Source: Brachionus plicatilis (Eukaryota > Rotifera > Eurotatoria > Ploima > Brachionidae). Taken from it: a DNA stretch of 64,000 nucleotides. The stretch covers positions 384,616-448,615 of the forward strand of contig QEOQ01000590.1 in assembly GCA_010279815.1 (NCBI GenBank), read 5' to 3'. The notes beneath the pieces were generated by a model that searched no databases, was not told the origin of the DNA, and saw nothing but the letters and a program-made list of their open reading frames with translations. How positions within the stretch are numbered: position 1 is the stretch's first letter; each line of letters starts with the position of its first letter. Both the position numbers and the translations under genes were made by a program. Of this stretch, positions 1 through 12,900 are shown piece after piece.

Positions 1-3000
1 TTTTTTTTTATTTATTTAATAAAAAAAAAAACATATGTGAAATAATATCTTTTTATTTTAATTATCGATTCTGAATTGCTTGTCTAAACAGTTTTACTCT
101 GTGTTGATTATGCGAGAATTTTTCTTACACACACACACACGCACACACAATATGGTTTCTCATATTTACCTACTACTCTACCTGTCAGTTGATTCATTGA
201 GCAAGTGAGTTGAATTTGTGCGCGAATGGTTATTTTTTTTGTTGCCATTTATTTTTGTTCATAATCGTAAGCTTTTGCTGGTAAAATATGCTAATCGATT
301 TTCACAAGTCCTACACAATAATTACCGGAATATGTTGATTCAAGATGAAATAGAAATTTTTGTAGGGATTTTTGCTATTGGAAAATTATGAGGTCTTAAA
401 AAATTTAGTTGGTGGCTGTAATTAAAATCTAATTTGGAAAAGTAATGTAACTTTGTCGGCCACATTGATAAAAATTTTTTATTTTTTTTCTATTCGCTTT
501 TTACATTTTTTCATTTTTAATTTTAACTTTTTTCTACTCGATATTTTTAGAGATTGTAGACCGAAAAATGGCTCTTTTCTTTTGCCGCTCATAATGCGGC
601 GCTTGTGGAGGTTCTCTCATAAATTGTTTTATGAAAAAAAAATGCTCAAAATTGCTGATTAGGAAATTGACAAAAAATGGAAATAATCATTATTGATGAT
701 GCATCAATTGAAAAGAACTAATTCAAAGAAGTTTTTAACTCTTAGACATTTTTTTTTTGTTCGAAGAAATTTTGTGACATTTATAATAGAAAATAGCAAC
801 ACGAAAAATGCCCAGAGTAAATAATTTGATTTAATTAAATTTATAAAATTGTTTTTTTTTTTTTGTTGTTTAAAAATTTGCGCATTGATTTTTGATAATA
901 TTGATGACAAACTTAAAATTAATACATCTAAAAAATGAATTTACATTTTTTATAAAGATTTAAAATATCTTTTCTATTTTTTTATTTGAAAAAATTGTCC
1001 TGATTTTTAATTTTCGTTCTTGGAAAGAATTGAGCATTCGTCTAATTATTTCTTTAGTTTCTTCCAAACTAAAATTTGAAACTAAAATTATCAATTTTTA
1101 ATTTTAAGGTTAATCATCATGCTAGTGCCCATGTTTAAAAAAACTAATTAGCACTTCATTTATTAAAATTCATTACATTTCTTCCGAACTAAAATTTGAA
1201 AATAAAATCCAAAATCTATCACTCACAGTCAAAACTAAAGATATTCCAATAAAGACATTAATTTTACATTTATTGATTCAATGCCTCGTAGACAAATTCG
1301 ATAAAAAAAATTAAATTAAAATGATTAAAACAGAATACAACGCTAAAAAACTCCTCTGGGCAACATAATTAAAATACATACATTTTTTTTTTATATTTTT
1401 TATTTTTTGTATAAACTGAAAACTATTTGTTCACTTTTTTAATTTTATTACATCCAAAAAAGAGGGTTCAAAACGAACGGACATTTTCCAAACTATTTAA
1501 AAAAATTCATTCTATTCATTGTTAATCACAAATTGGTAAGAAATCGTTCGAACAAAAAAATTATAACAAATCTAACAAATTTTTTTTTAATTTAATAAAA
1601 AAATTCAAACACCATAAAATAAGTTACTTTAGCTTTTTTTTTATCGTATCTAGTTAAAAGTGATAAAAACAAATTTATATGCTTTTTAGAGCATTAATCT
1701 CTAAATTCTAATTGTGTTACCTCCATGTTGTGATACAAAGACTGAGAAACTGTGTAAATTCGCTTTTGTCTCGAATGGCAAAATGGAGGATAATAATTAA
1801 TTATTTGAATAAAATTATAAAAAAAAAAAGAAAGCTGAAAAGCGCAGATTAATTCTCTTCAAAAAAAAAAAAAGATGATATTTAAATCGATCTAATTACT
1901 GCTTTCCATCGATTACAAGCCTAGATAAAATTCCCAAATTTATAATTTTTCTAATTCAAAGACGTTTTAGCTTAGAAAATAAAAAAAATAGCTACATTTT
2001 GATTAGAATAGCAAGGGAAACAAAATTAAATTTGAATTGGTATTTAGAATAAAATGTGCGCTGCATATCTACAGATATAATGCAGACGCCAAACAATTCT
2101 CCTTAATATCAACAACTAAATTTAAAATCGATACAAGAGACTTTTTTTTTAATATGATCTCAAGCATGTTTAATCACTAGATGAAGTAGTATTTAGGAGA
2201 GAGAGAAAAAAAATGCTTATAAAATAGGGGAAACAGTTGGCTGTTTGCGTTAGTGATTTTGAATCACAATGACTCGACATGATACATTGGTTCTGGATGG
2301 GGCAATCAATAATTAAATTGCCGAAAGAGAACTAGAAAACAAGAGCTATTTTTAAGTTCGTTTAGTGAACACATTTTGAGAATTCAATGGTGCATTCAAT
2401 GCTGTGATCGATATTTCCGGTAGAACAAGTTGAAAATCTAATTTAAATTCCTGAACTCACTCTACATGGCTTTTGGACTAAACAACTTTATCTCAAACAC
2501 TTGAAATTTCATATCTTAACAAAATTAAAGACATCTGCTCCAATCTATAGAAAGAGAGCAACATAAACAAAAGATAAATTAAATTAAATGCATTTTATTT
2601 AATGGTTCTAGTTGGAATCACCAGCCGAGAACGGTCATTTTAAAATATCATGCTGGTGATCTGTTTTTTTTTTTCTTATTTTGTATTTTTCTTAATCCTG
2701 ACAATTAATTGGTGCTCGTTGTGAGCCCCGCTTCAATGCCACACAAAAACCGTGCTATTTAGTAATTACTTTTCGGATGGCATGAATAATTAGAAAGAAT
2801 CTGTCAATCAACAATCGAGTCTTATCGCTCTGACCGCTCTTTGGGAAATTAGTTTCAAATTAATCATAGATTAAAAATTTAGCCCAAATAAAGCCCAATT
2901 TTTAGATGACAACAACAATCGAAATTTTTTTTTTTTTCTGTTCTGCTCATTAATCAAACTTTGGAAAAGAATTGCGTAAGAAAAAAAAATAGACAAGTAT

Positions 3001-6000
3001 CTAGGTAAAATGAAGACTGCAATTGGCGCATAATAAGGAGAATTTTTGTTGTTGTTGATTAAAATAAATAAATAATTCTCACTTAAAATTGATCGACACT
3101 TAACTTTGATCGCATAGCCGAAACGATGCTTAAGTTACACAAATTTAGAGGTTATTAGTGCAGAAATGTTTAAGCTTTTTATGAAAAAAATAAAAAAAAA
3201 AAAGAAGAAAGCAAACCCAAATAGTTTAGCTTTTATTTGTTTATCGTTATTGTTTGAGTTTTGTTGTGTTGAAAGATTTCTATCCTTTATTCAAATTTCA
3301 CTAAAACTAGCATTAGTATCATATCGTGGTGCTTGAATTTTATCCAAATCTGATTAACTATTGTTAATTAAAAAAAGATTTTTTGGGGCTTATACAAAAA
3401 AAAATTGATTAAGACAAAAATTGTTACATCAACTCACGGAAATATTGGATTGATCCATTGATCCGCTTTAATTCAAATAATTTCGGCACAACCAAAAAAA
3501 AATATCCATTTAAACTCTTCAAAAAACCCTCTGTGTCCCTTGACTTATTTTGTTTCCAGTGCAGATTTTCAAATAAAAAATTTTAACTGGTTGAGTTGAA
3601 ATTTATTCTAGTTTTAAACAGAGTCTAAACTTTAACTAATTTACCTTTATCTTTTCGGCGAGTTGGCATAATTATTTTATCGAATGCTTTTTTCCAGGTC
3701 AAATGAGACAGCAATTTTTTATTGAAGATAAAAAATACTCTCGGGAATGGGAATAGATGAAATTTAGTAGTGAAGAAAATAAATGCATGATAACTGAGAC
3801 ATGTCTAAATTTAGCACTAAATAACATTTTAGATGGCTTATAAAATAAGCTTTTATCGTTTTTAAAACCTATTACACATCCGTGAGTATTTTTAATGAAT
3901 AATAAAAAATTTAAAAAAAAAATTTCTTAATATTTGCTTGATTTTGGACATAAATTAAATTACAGTCGAAAAAGACTAGAAATAAAATATCTTTTTGTAC
4001 ACGCGCCTAAATAAATACTCTGAAAGAAGCTCTTCTGTTCGAAGCAATTAGTCAAAAAAGATTTAAATGAAAACTTTTAAATGAAAAAATCAACTTAAAA
4101 ATGCCCAAATAAATTAAGACATTTGGCATGAATTTTCTATAATAATGTCACACACACACAGACAAAAGCTAATCTTTGTCAATTTAAAATGAAAAAAAAT
4201 AATAATATCATTTTTGTTGTTAAATTTAGTTAAAAAATCTAATTCTTTTTTTTTTCTCAACAACACACTCGCTCACGCACCACCTTAATGCATATCTCTT
4301 GCTATCGTTGATTCTAATCAATAATGGTCGAGATTTTTCATTTTTGAAAAATGATCGCTTTCAATTTCGGATGTTGGTTCCTATATTCGAGTTTAATCTT
4401 TAGGAAAATAATTATAACAAGCTCTAGAGTTTGTGTTTAGCTGCATATAATTACTTTTGAAAATTAATAAAATTTCAATAAATCATTCTGCAACTTGATA
4501 GAAAGCCCAAAATTTATAGCAAACAACAAAGAAGCCATGACACTTAAACTTTCTCTCTTTTTGTTTTGTTTTGTTAACTGCAAATATTTGTGCTACAAAA
4601 ATCGAATAGCGCTTGTGATGCGTTGTTTAATGATCGAAAATAAATCGATAATTTTGGTTCATAAATCAACTGAGCTGTTTTCGTTTGTCAATGAAAACAA
4701 TCACCGAAGCGAGCGAGTACCTGTCCGCGCTCACCAACCCGCTCTCATTACACACACAACGCCCCAGGGCTCACATAAAATACTTTCAATAATCTTATTT
4801 AAAAAAACAACTTTTTCTAAACGAGGCTGTAAAAATGAGTGCGCACATCTGCAACAAGACTAGACTGTGTTGAGGTTGGTTGCCAAATTGCCTTGAATTA
4901 ATAAGGAAGCTCGATTTATTTTCAAAATAAATTATTTAATTTAACTATCTTTGTCTATGCAAGCTATTTATCTAGGTGAGAAGAACAAGTATTTAATTTG
5001 AGCTAAATTGCGTATTTAGAATAATTTCCAACAACAACAACAACAAAACACACTCGAATTTCTCTTCAGTATACTCGACCCACTCATTTGTGTTAATCAC
5101 ACTTAGATAAACACAGCCAAGCATATTGTTTCTATTAGCTGTTTGGCCAAAATGTGTCTTTGTCTTCATCACGCATCCAAAATTCTTGCAACAACACCAA
5201 AAAAAAGATAAAAAAAATTTCCATGAGCTCCTAAAAATAAATTTGGCAACATAGCTGTGATATAGCGACATCTTTGTCGATACCACTGGAGTTAATTAAC
5301 TTAACCATGAGAGCTCAAGAATACCTGACTTTAGAACTCCCTTGTCAATTGTCTCAAAGAATTTGCATCAGTGGATAGTTCAAAGCTTGTAACTTTTTTA
5401 AAATGTATTTGTAATTTGTTCTTTCTGAAATTATTTAAACTCTAACACTATTTAAAAATTCTTCTAACAATGGTGAAAGGAGTTTCATTACTCAAAGCCA
5501 TTTAAAAAAATTTTATTAAATAAACTATCAAAAAAAAAAAAATGAGTGTTTAAGTTAAGAATGAGTATAAATACATGTTCCAATACGTCTAACGAGTAGA
5601 TCGGACAGACGGGCCCAAGGATACTAATGTAAACATTACAATAGCTTTTAATTACTGAAACTAATCCAGTGAGCATTTTTATCTGTATCCAGCTAAAGCT
5701 ACTTTAACCAAAAAAAAATTTTTATTATAATTAAATTGTAGATAAAAATTTAAATGATAAATTGAATTAAGCAATGACAAGCGCTGCATGTCTAAGCATT
5801 AAAACTTTATTCGAATGAACTACTATTTTTATAATTTATTTTCTTTTCTGTACCGAGCCAATGCTCTCTCAGATTAGAAAAAATAAAAATAGGCCAAATA
5901 GAAGAAAATTAAAATTAGACATATTGAAAACGAGAGTTACATATCTTTAAATATTTGATAGTTTAGGAAAAAAAGATGAAATTGTTAGTTAGCAATTACA

Positions 6001-6050
6001 CAATGGAAAAAAAATATTTTTCATCTGTTTGCCTTGTAACATTGTTCACT
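1..6050. other. Non-coding spacer, no gene seen
   Basis: No frame with coding character. It contains A/T homopolymers, CA tracts, an ACA run at about 5031-5046 and a GC-rich patch at about 4695-4780 (see findings). The short open frames at 453-662, 704-910, 4495-4863, 4993-5286 and 5488-5676 are AT-rich or cross low-complexity DNA and look like chance. It could be intergenic or part of a large intron of a gene outside the window. Confidence 0.6.
127..149. repeat. (CA)n microsatellite
   Basis: A run of CA dinucleotides with one G interruption. A shorter CA tract occurs at about 4149-4160. Confidence 0.9.
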
Positions 6051-6059
6051 TTTTTTTTA

Positions 6060-6325
6060 AATTATCAAAACTACTTAACACGGGACTGAAAGGGAGATAA
6101 ATTACCATTCCAAACTGCCCGGGGTCCTGCCCTAACTATTATTTTAATAAAAACAAATAAAAATTACACAACGGAGTGGGGTATTCAATAAATCTTGATT
6201 GGAAACCTTTGTACTCCTCAGCTAGTCTGAAAACCAATGGAATAGAATGACTCAGTCCTTTCCCAACATATCTGTCACTCAACTCAAAAAGTCGATTCAA
6301 GACTTCGTGATGTAAAAACAATGGA
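6060..6325 (-). mobile_element. 3' end scrap of a non-LTR retrotransposon
   Basis: On the minus strand, 6321-6139 encodes about 60 aa including NRLFELSDRYVGKGL and a later EEYKGFQSRF. This pattern resembles the extreme C-terminus of LINE reverse-transcriptase polyproteins (a recurring RLxxLxxRYxxKAI..NPLI pattern). The following 3' flank (about 6130-6060) is unusually GC-rich for the region, as a LINE 3' UTR would be. The copy is 5'-truncated. The call rests on motif resemblance only. Confidence 0.4.
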
Positions 6326-6329
6326 GGGA

Positions 6330-8080
6330 GTGTCGTATTTTAGATTTAGAATAGACTACTATTAGCGTTGTTGATTTAATTGTGCACTTTTTATTTCTAA
6401 ATTTAATTCATGTCTAAAATTGTCATGTGCAGATAGCAAGAGATTTGCTTTGATAAATATTAGAAAAGTGGAAAAACAGCATGAAATTCAAAGTCGTAAT
6501 TGGATACTAATGCAAAGGCGAGCTATTTTACTTAAGAACTTGATTCTAAATTTGTGTCATTAATTTCATGCGTGGTGTCGTATTTTAAGCCGCAATCCAA
6601 TACCTGAATAAAAGAACAATTATAGAAAAAAAAAAAAAAAGTTAAGACAAACTAAGCCTAGATATTTGATTGAATAGTCGCGTTCTTTGCGACTTGCAAA
6701 AATCAATACGGTCTCATAGGCCGACTAAAGTCCTAATTATCATCGGGTGAATAAAATACTTCGCACAAATATTTAAATTTCATTTTATCAATTAAGCTTG
6801 GCGTCCACAATCAAACAAAATTAAATTATACGCATCTCCCACTGCCTATTTATTTTTATTAATTTAGAAGATTTATCACTGTAGACTTACCCGAGCCGCG
6901 AAAAAAAACCTCTTTTTAGTCTGCACATTTGAAATTATTAATAAAAAAAGTTGAGCAATATCATTTGATTTTCTGTAAAAATTAAGCATGAGAGAATAAA
7001 AATAATTTTTCGAAATTGATAAAAAAAAACATGTGTGGGCCCATCAAGGACCCTGGCGTTGAATTAAAAATATTGCTTACTTTAGTTTCTTAGGCAACAC
7101 AAACAGGATTTCCTAAACTGTTTATTGTTGTAAATTATTGTTTAAAATAAAAAAAAAAACGAACGAAAAATTGGCCTTTTTGGGATAATTAAAAATGACT
7201 TAGTAGAAAATTTGATCTTGTAATTATTTCTTAATGGATTTGTGGAATTATTTCCATTTTTCTAATTTTGAACTCTCTCTCTCTCTCTCTTAGTAATAAA
7301 ATAATATACAGAGACAACACAAAATGAAATTTAATTTAACCATTGCTTGATAGAAGTAGTTGAGGCAAGTAATTTTAAATTAAATTAAAATAGCTCTAAG
7401 TAAGCAATTGCAAAATTCATCTTAGTTGAGTTGAACCAAAATTGTCTTTCTGATACGAATGAATAAACAAACATTTTATTTTTTGCTGTTGATTTATTTG
7501 TGCATGTACGTCATGAACATCTAAGATCTAATCAAAAAATAAATTAACCAAGAGGTGTTGAACGACAACATTTCTTTTAAAATAATAATTAATAGTATGA
7601 GCTAGATCAGTAGAGCTGCAGATCTAAGCTAGATTAGTCTTAAAAATTTAAAAAAAATATTTCCATCAATATTCATGTCTGATTACAAAACAATACGTTT
7701 GCAAACAAAATTAAATTATTTTTTTTTATCTTGACTAAAAGTGTCATTCCCATTAGAATTTATGCATTTGAAATAACCTTTATTTTAAGCTAAATTCATT
7801 TTCTTTCCATTTAAAATAAAAATAGAACCAAGCTCAATTGACCTAAATAGCTCGTTTATTTGATTTCCTTTAAAAAATGCTCAATAGAAAACAGTCGGAT
7901 TGCTTTGCTTGGCATACAGACGGAAGTCTACATAGAATTTCCTTCGAGATTTTAATCCGTATGCTTAACTAGGAATAAATTAATCATAAATTTGCCATTA
8001 ATTGGCTCAAGCATGCAAATGCTATTCGGCAGCTATAGAAGCTTGCCGATGCTGGCAAATCCAAGTCATCACATATCAAA
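6330..8080. other. Non-coding spacer
   Basis: AT-rich DNA with the CT repeat at 7272-7290. No coding frame, RNA gene or clear repeat seen. Confidence 0.6.
7272..7290. repeat. (CT)n microsatellite
   Basis: Nine to ten uninterrupted CT units in otherwise AT-rich spacer DNA. Confidence 0.9.
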
Positions 8081-8084
8081 TTTT

Positions 8085-8310
8085 TACTAATCATTTTGTT
8101 ACCTTTCTTATTGAACTTGGCTATTAAGCCTTGTGACCAGTCCTCTGGTATGATATCTTGCTGAAGAGGCCTTGCAATATCCCTATTGTGATCCTACCGT
8201 CACCCTTCAACTTTTTGGCCGTGACTCCGTCAATACCTGGGGCTTTTCTGTTCTTCAGAGCCTTTATTGCAGCTTCTGTTTCACTGTGACATGGGGAGAA
8301 GCAAGGACAA
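8085..8310 (-). pseudogene. RTE-type LINE reverse-transcriptase fragment, frameshifted
   Basis: The minus strand reads EAAIKALKNRKAPGIDGVTA and then, one frame over, IIPEDWSQGLIAKFNKKGNK. These are the fingers-region landmarks of RTE-clade LINE reverse transcriptases (ALKNxKAPGxDGIxAE, then IPxDWxxGLIxxxxKKGxK). One or more frameshifts and the absence of the catalytic palm show a dead fragment. Confidence 0.8.
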
Positions 8311-8319
8311 AGGCAAAGG

Positions 8320-9420
8320 ATCGACTATGCTACACAAGGAGTGAATAGAGAAAAAAAATAAATATCCAGTTACTAAACGAAATTTTTATTTTAGTCAAAG
8401 CTTTTTTCTAAATAGAAGCTTTCTGATTATTTAATCCCAACAAGCCATCTTGACATTAAGACACACAATTAATCTATTCTCCTAGTCCTCAAACTTGTGT
8501 ATCACCTTGTTATTCTAAAATTTAGATCTGCATGAAACCTTTTAATTGGTAACGCGTTGTTTGTTCAAAGCCTTAAATTGTAATGCAAAATTTAAATTTA
8601 AAATATTCAGCCCGGTTGTTGTATGAAAATATTTCCATTTTGCCAGTAATAAAAATTTTACTCTAAATAAAAATGATTTTTAAGAAAGAAAAAAAAAAAT
8701 TTTTTTTTTTCATCAATATTTACTTTGAATTTTTAGGTGTAATAAAAAAATAAATTATTTAATTTTAGGAAATATTTTTTTTAATTCTAAATGAAAAGAT
8801 CGATATTTGAGCATGGCTTGATTTGAAAAAAAGAAAAGGCGTCAGCTAGTGTCATTACCACCAGGACTGCTTGGCAAATAAATGATTTTAATATAGAGTT
8901 AATATAAAAAAAAATTAAATACGATCATTTCTAGCTTAGAGAAAACTCCTGTTGCATCGAAATAATGCCCTAAAAGCGCTTTAAATTATGCTGCCAGACC
9001 GGATCGCTTCGGGGATGAATACTAAGCGAATCAAAACCAAGCCCTGTTTGCTCAACTAATTAATCAATTTGAAGTATTTGGCTTGAAAATTTCAAGAGCA
9101 AATTTTTGGCAAGATAAGCGAACGCTTTGTGGCAATTAACATCATTAGACCCAACATGAATAAAATGACTAAACAAATTTATAATCAAAAATTATTCTCT
9201 TGAGCAATTCATTCAGGAATTGAGGGATTAAACACTCGACCGAGTAAAAAATCTACAAAAATTAACTTGATATTTATCTTGCAAATGTTTTTTGTATATA
9301 GACAAAAAAAAAAAAGAAAAAAAAATAATTTCTTTGCGCAATTAAACCCAGGTAGATGCATCTAAAATTCTTAGACGCCATAATGAACTTAATACAGTGC
9401 TATTAATCACCCACTAAGTC
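8320..9420. other. Non-coding spacer
   Basis: AT-rich, with no coding frame or clear repeat seen. Confidence 0.55.
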
Positions 9421-9423
9421 AAC

Positions 9424-9612
9424 ATGCACATCGGAGAGAAATCAATAAATTCTGATCGTGATGATGCATTATTCGTGGCCTCAACTTACTTAGACAAATA
9501 TTCATTTTCATCTTGGCTATATTTATTCTTCATTCTAATTAGTATTGTATTTTTATTAGTTTCCTTCGCAATGTTTGCTTTCCTTTTAGTTAAATTACCA
9601 TTCGCGGATTAG
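9424..9612 (+). CDS. Possible 62-aa single-pass membrane microprotein
   Basis: An ATG-to-stop frame whose residues about 28-57 form one long hydrophobic segment (WLYLFFILISIVFLLV...), preceded by a charged N-terminus (MHIGEKSINSDRDD) and followed by LPFAD. Local composition is a little less AT-rich than the flanks. There is no homology I recognise and no splice evidence. Chance ORFs rich in F, L and I are expected in T-rich DNA, so this is only a candidate. Confidence 0.2.
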   Translation: MHIGEKSINSDRDDALFVASTYLDKYSFSSWLYLFFILISIVFLLVSFAMFAFLLVKLPFAD

Positions 9613-9737
9613 CAGAGACAAACGATGACAAATTCAACAAACATCTGAGTCGTGCACTTAAACAAATTGCCAAAATTTAATTTAACACAAATAGCAAAGA
9701 ATTTCTTATTAAAGAAAATCGATTCCAAACTCTTAGT

Positions 9738-9947
9738 TTACTCAAACCTTGTAATTCTATGCTTAGATTGTTGCTTTACATTTTTTAAATAAAATGTAAA
9801 TAAATAGTTTAATGATGGATTGAATGCCATTTTGTCTGGCAGATCATGCCATTTTTCTGCTTCTTGCTCTCTGTTAATAAAAAAACTGGATTCGATTTTA
9901 AGTGATATTTTATCCACTAAATCGTTGTTAGCTAAATATTTTGGCAA
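9738..9947 (-). pseudogene. C-terminal fragment of a CR1/Jockey-like LINE
   Basis: The frame encodes SSFFINREQEAEKWHDLPDK followed by MAFNPSLNYLFTFYLKN. This matches the usual end of CR1-type LINE ORF2 (FFTNRVxxLWNxLPxxVVxAxSLNxFKxxLD), also seen in the LINE at 42.8-44.5 kb. It is short and isolated, so a decayed 5'-truncated copy. Confidence 0.5.
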
Positions 9948-9949
9948 AC

Positions 9950-12900
9950 ATCACACCAACTCTAGTCTATAATCTTAGCTTTAATCCACATATTCTAAAC
10001 TAGCCTAATCCCTTTTGAAAAGCAAAGACTTTATATTTTAACTAGCTAGCAAATCGTCTGTACACAAACCAACCACCGGCTTGAGTGAAATAAAATTCTG
10101 GATACTTTTCTATAGATTATGCAATTTTTCTACAAGCAATATGATGACACTTGGTCAAATATTGTCTGATATTAGTTGCGTAAATATTTGAGTTTTTTTA
10201 GACATTTAAAATAATTTATTCAAAATGGCTTAAATCAAACAGGATCTAGATGCAATCTAGTTTTGAAAAAAACTACCTGAATGATATAATTTTGAATGCA
10301 AACAAAATCTGAATGATATATTTTAACAATGCTCAACAGTTAAAAAAAAATGATACACAAAATTTCTAAAATATTAAAGATGATGCCACTACTTGCTAAA
10401 TTTCCTTCATTTACATAAATTATCCTGGTATGTCGCAAAGTCCTTGTTCTAGATCCAGGTCGAAGCTTTTCGAAAACATTATTTGATGCTTTATTTTCAT
10501 CTTCTTTTTTTTTTTTTTAATCTCTCTTAATTCAAATTGTCGGAGCTTTATTTTTTTATTAAAATTTATTTTTTGATTAATGCTTCTTTAAAGGTTTGCA
10601 GGTAAATTTTTGTTGTTTGATGAAGCAATTATTTTAAATTCCCATACTTTCTTAGGTCATAAAAAAACCGGTCCTAGTAAGTTGAGATGTTTAGAATTTT
10701 TTTTATCACTAAACGAAAATTTCTTTTTCAAATTCAACCCAAAATGGTGGCCTAAAAAATTAACAATCAAAAATTAAGCGAACAAATGATGGAAACAAAT
10801 TTTAATAAAGCTGATTTATTTGCCGTCGGCATTTGGAACCTTTAATTATTTTAAATATTGAACTATTAATTAAAATAAGTCTCAAGAGCTGTTCTGCTTT
10901 GACTTGATTATAAAATAATCAAAAAATTGAAATTAAACATAAAACTTTAATCTTATATCAGGAAAAATAATTGAAATTTGATTATATATTAAGATAAAAC
11001 TCTATAAAACATTAGATTCTTTTTTGACTCATTAATTTAATTATTTAATTAATTTTCTATGCACGTAAATCATTTTTTTCTATTTTTTTAAATTGAATTT
11101 GCTTAAATTTCCCAAAAAAAGTTCAGGAAACTATTGATCGCTTCATTAGTCTGAACACCTAGATTTTTGGCTCCATTGTATTTTATTGCTTTGCTAAAGC
11201 TTCGATTTTATCTTGTTTTCATTGCGGTATACCTTCAAGATTTAGATAAAACTTTTTTTTTTATTTAAACTTAACATATGCATATGAGCTATTTTCTTAT
11301 TTTGCTGATTAAAACCCAATAAACTTAAAAAAAAAATTTTTAATTGATAGATTTGAGCATTAGCTTTCAGAATTAAAGAACAAATATTGTTTTTTTTTCT
11401 AAATTAAAATCCTGAAATTTTGATTTGACTAATGGCAAAAAAATATTTATTAAAGTGATTAAGCACCCAAAATTAATATTTGATACTCCAACTTAGGCAT
11501 GAATCATAATTATCCTAAAAGTAAATTCAAGGCTATTTTTTAGCTCAACTTCATTTTAATTAGTTTAAAAAATGTAAATTTAAAAGGTATAAATTGTAAG
11601 AATTTATTGTAAAATTTAAAGAAAAATATTTAAATGAGCTTAGATCTTGATATGAAAGTAAACAGATACTTATAAAGGCAGTTATATTCTTGGCCTAAAA
11701 ATAATTTCTGTTTGTTTAAGGTACGAATTTCTCAGAATTGCTTGAATTGTTACTTTACAAAATAAATAAACATTACCCAATAATAAATTTCATTCTGTTA
11801 GTAATATTAACTTTTTTCTATAAAAATAAAAAAGTTTTTTTCATTGATAAAATTTATAATTGAGTTTATAATTCTTGCTGGGAAATTTTGAGTCTTCAAA
11901 TGAATCAATTGAATTGTGAAATAAATCATCTATTTTAAAAATATTTAAAACTAAATACTTATGTCAAGCTTATGCTCTGGAAAGCTTCAAATATTTATAA
12001 CAACTTCGCATTCATAAAAGGCTAAAACCAAAGATTAATATGGGTTTAAAATAAAATTTATGCAAATTATGTCTCAATTATGAGCCTAAGATCATTTAAA
12101 AGATAATCTAAATTAAACTTATAATGAAAATTAAATTCATACAAAAAAAGTAAAATATTCCTAAAGTTTTATTTTTTAAAAGCTTCCAAAACATTTTTTC
12201 TTTTCTATTTAAATTCAATTCATTAAAAACCTCACTATCTCAGATTAGTATTTATTAAAGTCTAAATTGGTGCTAAAATCCATACTTATTTTTAATAAAT
12301 CATCTAAAGCCAACTTCTGATAGATATAAACTGAAATTAGAAATTTTTCCGATGAATAGAATGCGCTCAAAAATTAGATTGATTAAATTGAACTTTTAAA
12401 TTAAAATTTTCTTATCATTCTTCCATTTCAAAAGGGATTATGCACAAAATTAAGGTTTTGAACAAAAATTTAACTGATTATATAATACGTTTTTTTTTTT
12501 AATTATTATTTTTTTTATTTTTTGTATGATCAGCAATTTCATTTTTGGAAAAGTTTCGAGATACATTAAATAATTTTTTCCAACCTAGAATTTAAATTTA
12601 TGCCTGTTTTTTAACTAAAAAATTCTATAAAACTAAATAATTTGAACAATAAGGTGGGTAAGAGCTTAATTTTGCATTTGTTAAAAATTTCTTTTTTCAA
12701 AGCTAAATGATTTAATTTTTGACAATTTTGCCTCGAATAAAAATATATATTTGATCTGAAATTCAAAAATCGAATGAATTTGAGCATAAAAAGGTAAATA
12801 TAAAAAACATTATGTTTAAATTTAAAGATAATACTAACTTAATTGTATTAAATAGTCGAATTATAAATTGTTTTTGAGATATCAAACTAGGACTGACATG

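Noticed and set aside
4495..4863. 122-codon plus-strand frame
   Set aside because: No domain and unnatural composition; it is open partly because it crosses the GC-rich patch. Kept as a regulatory-patch finding instead.
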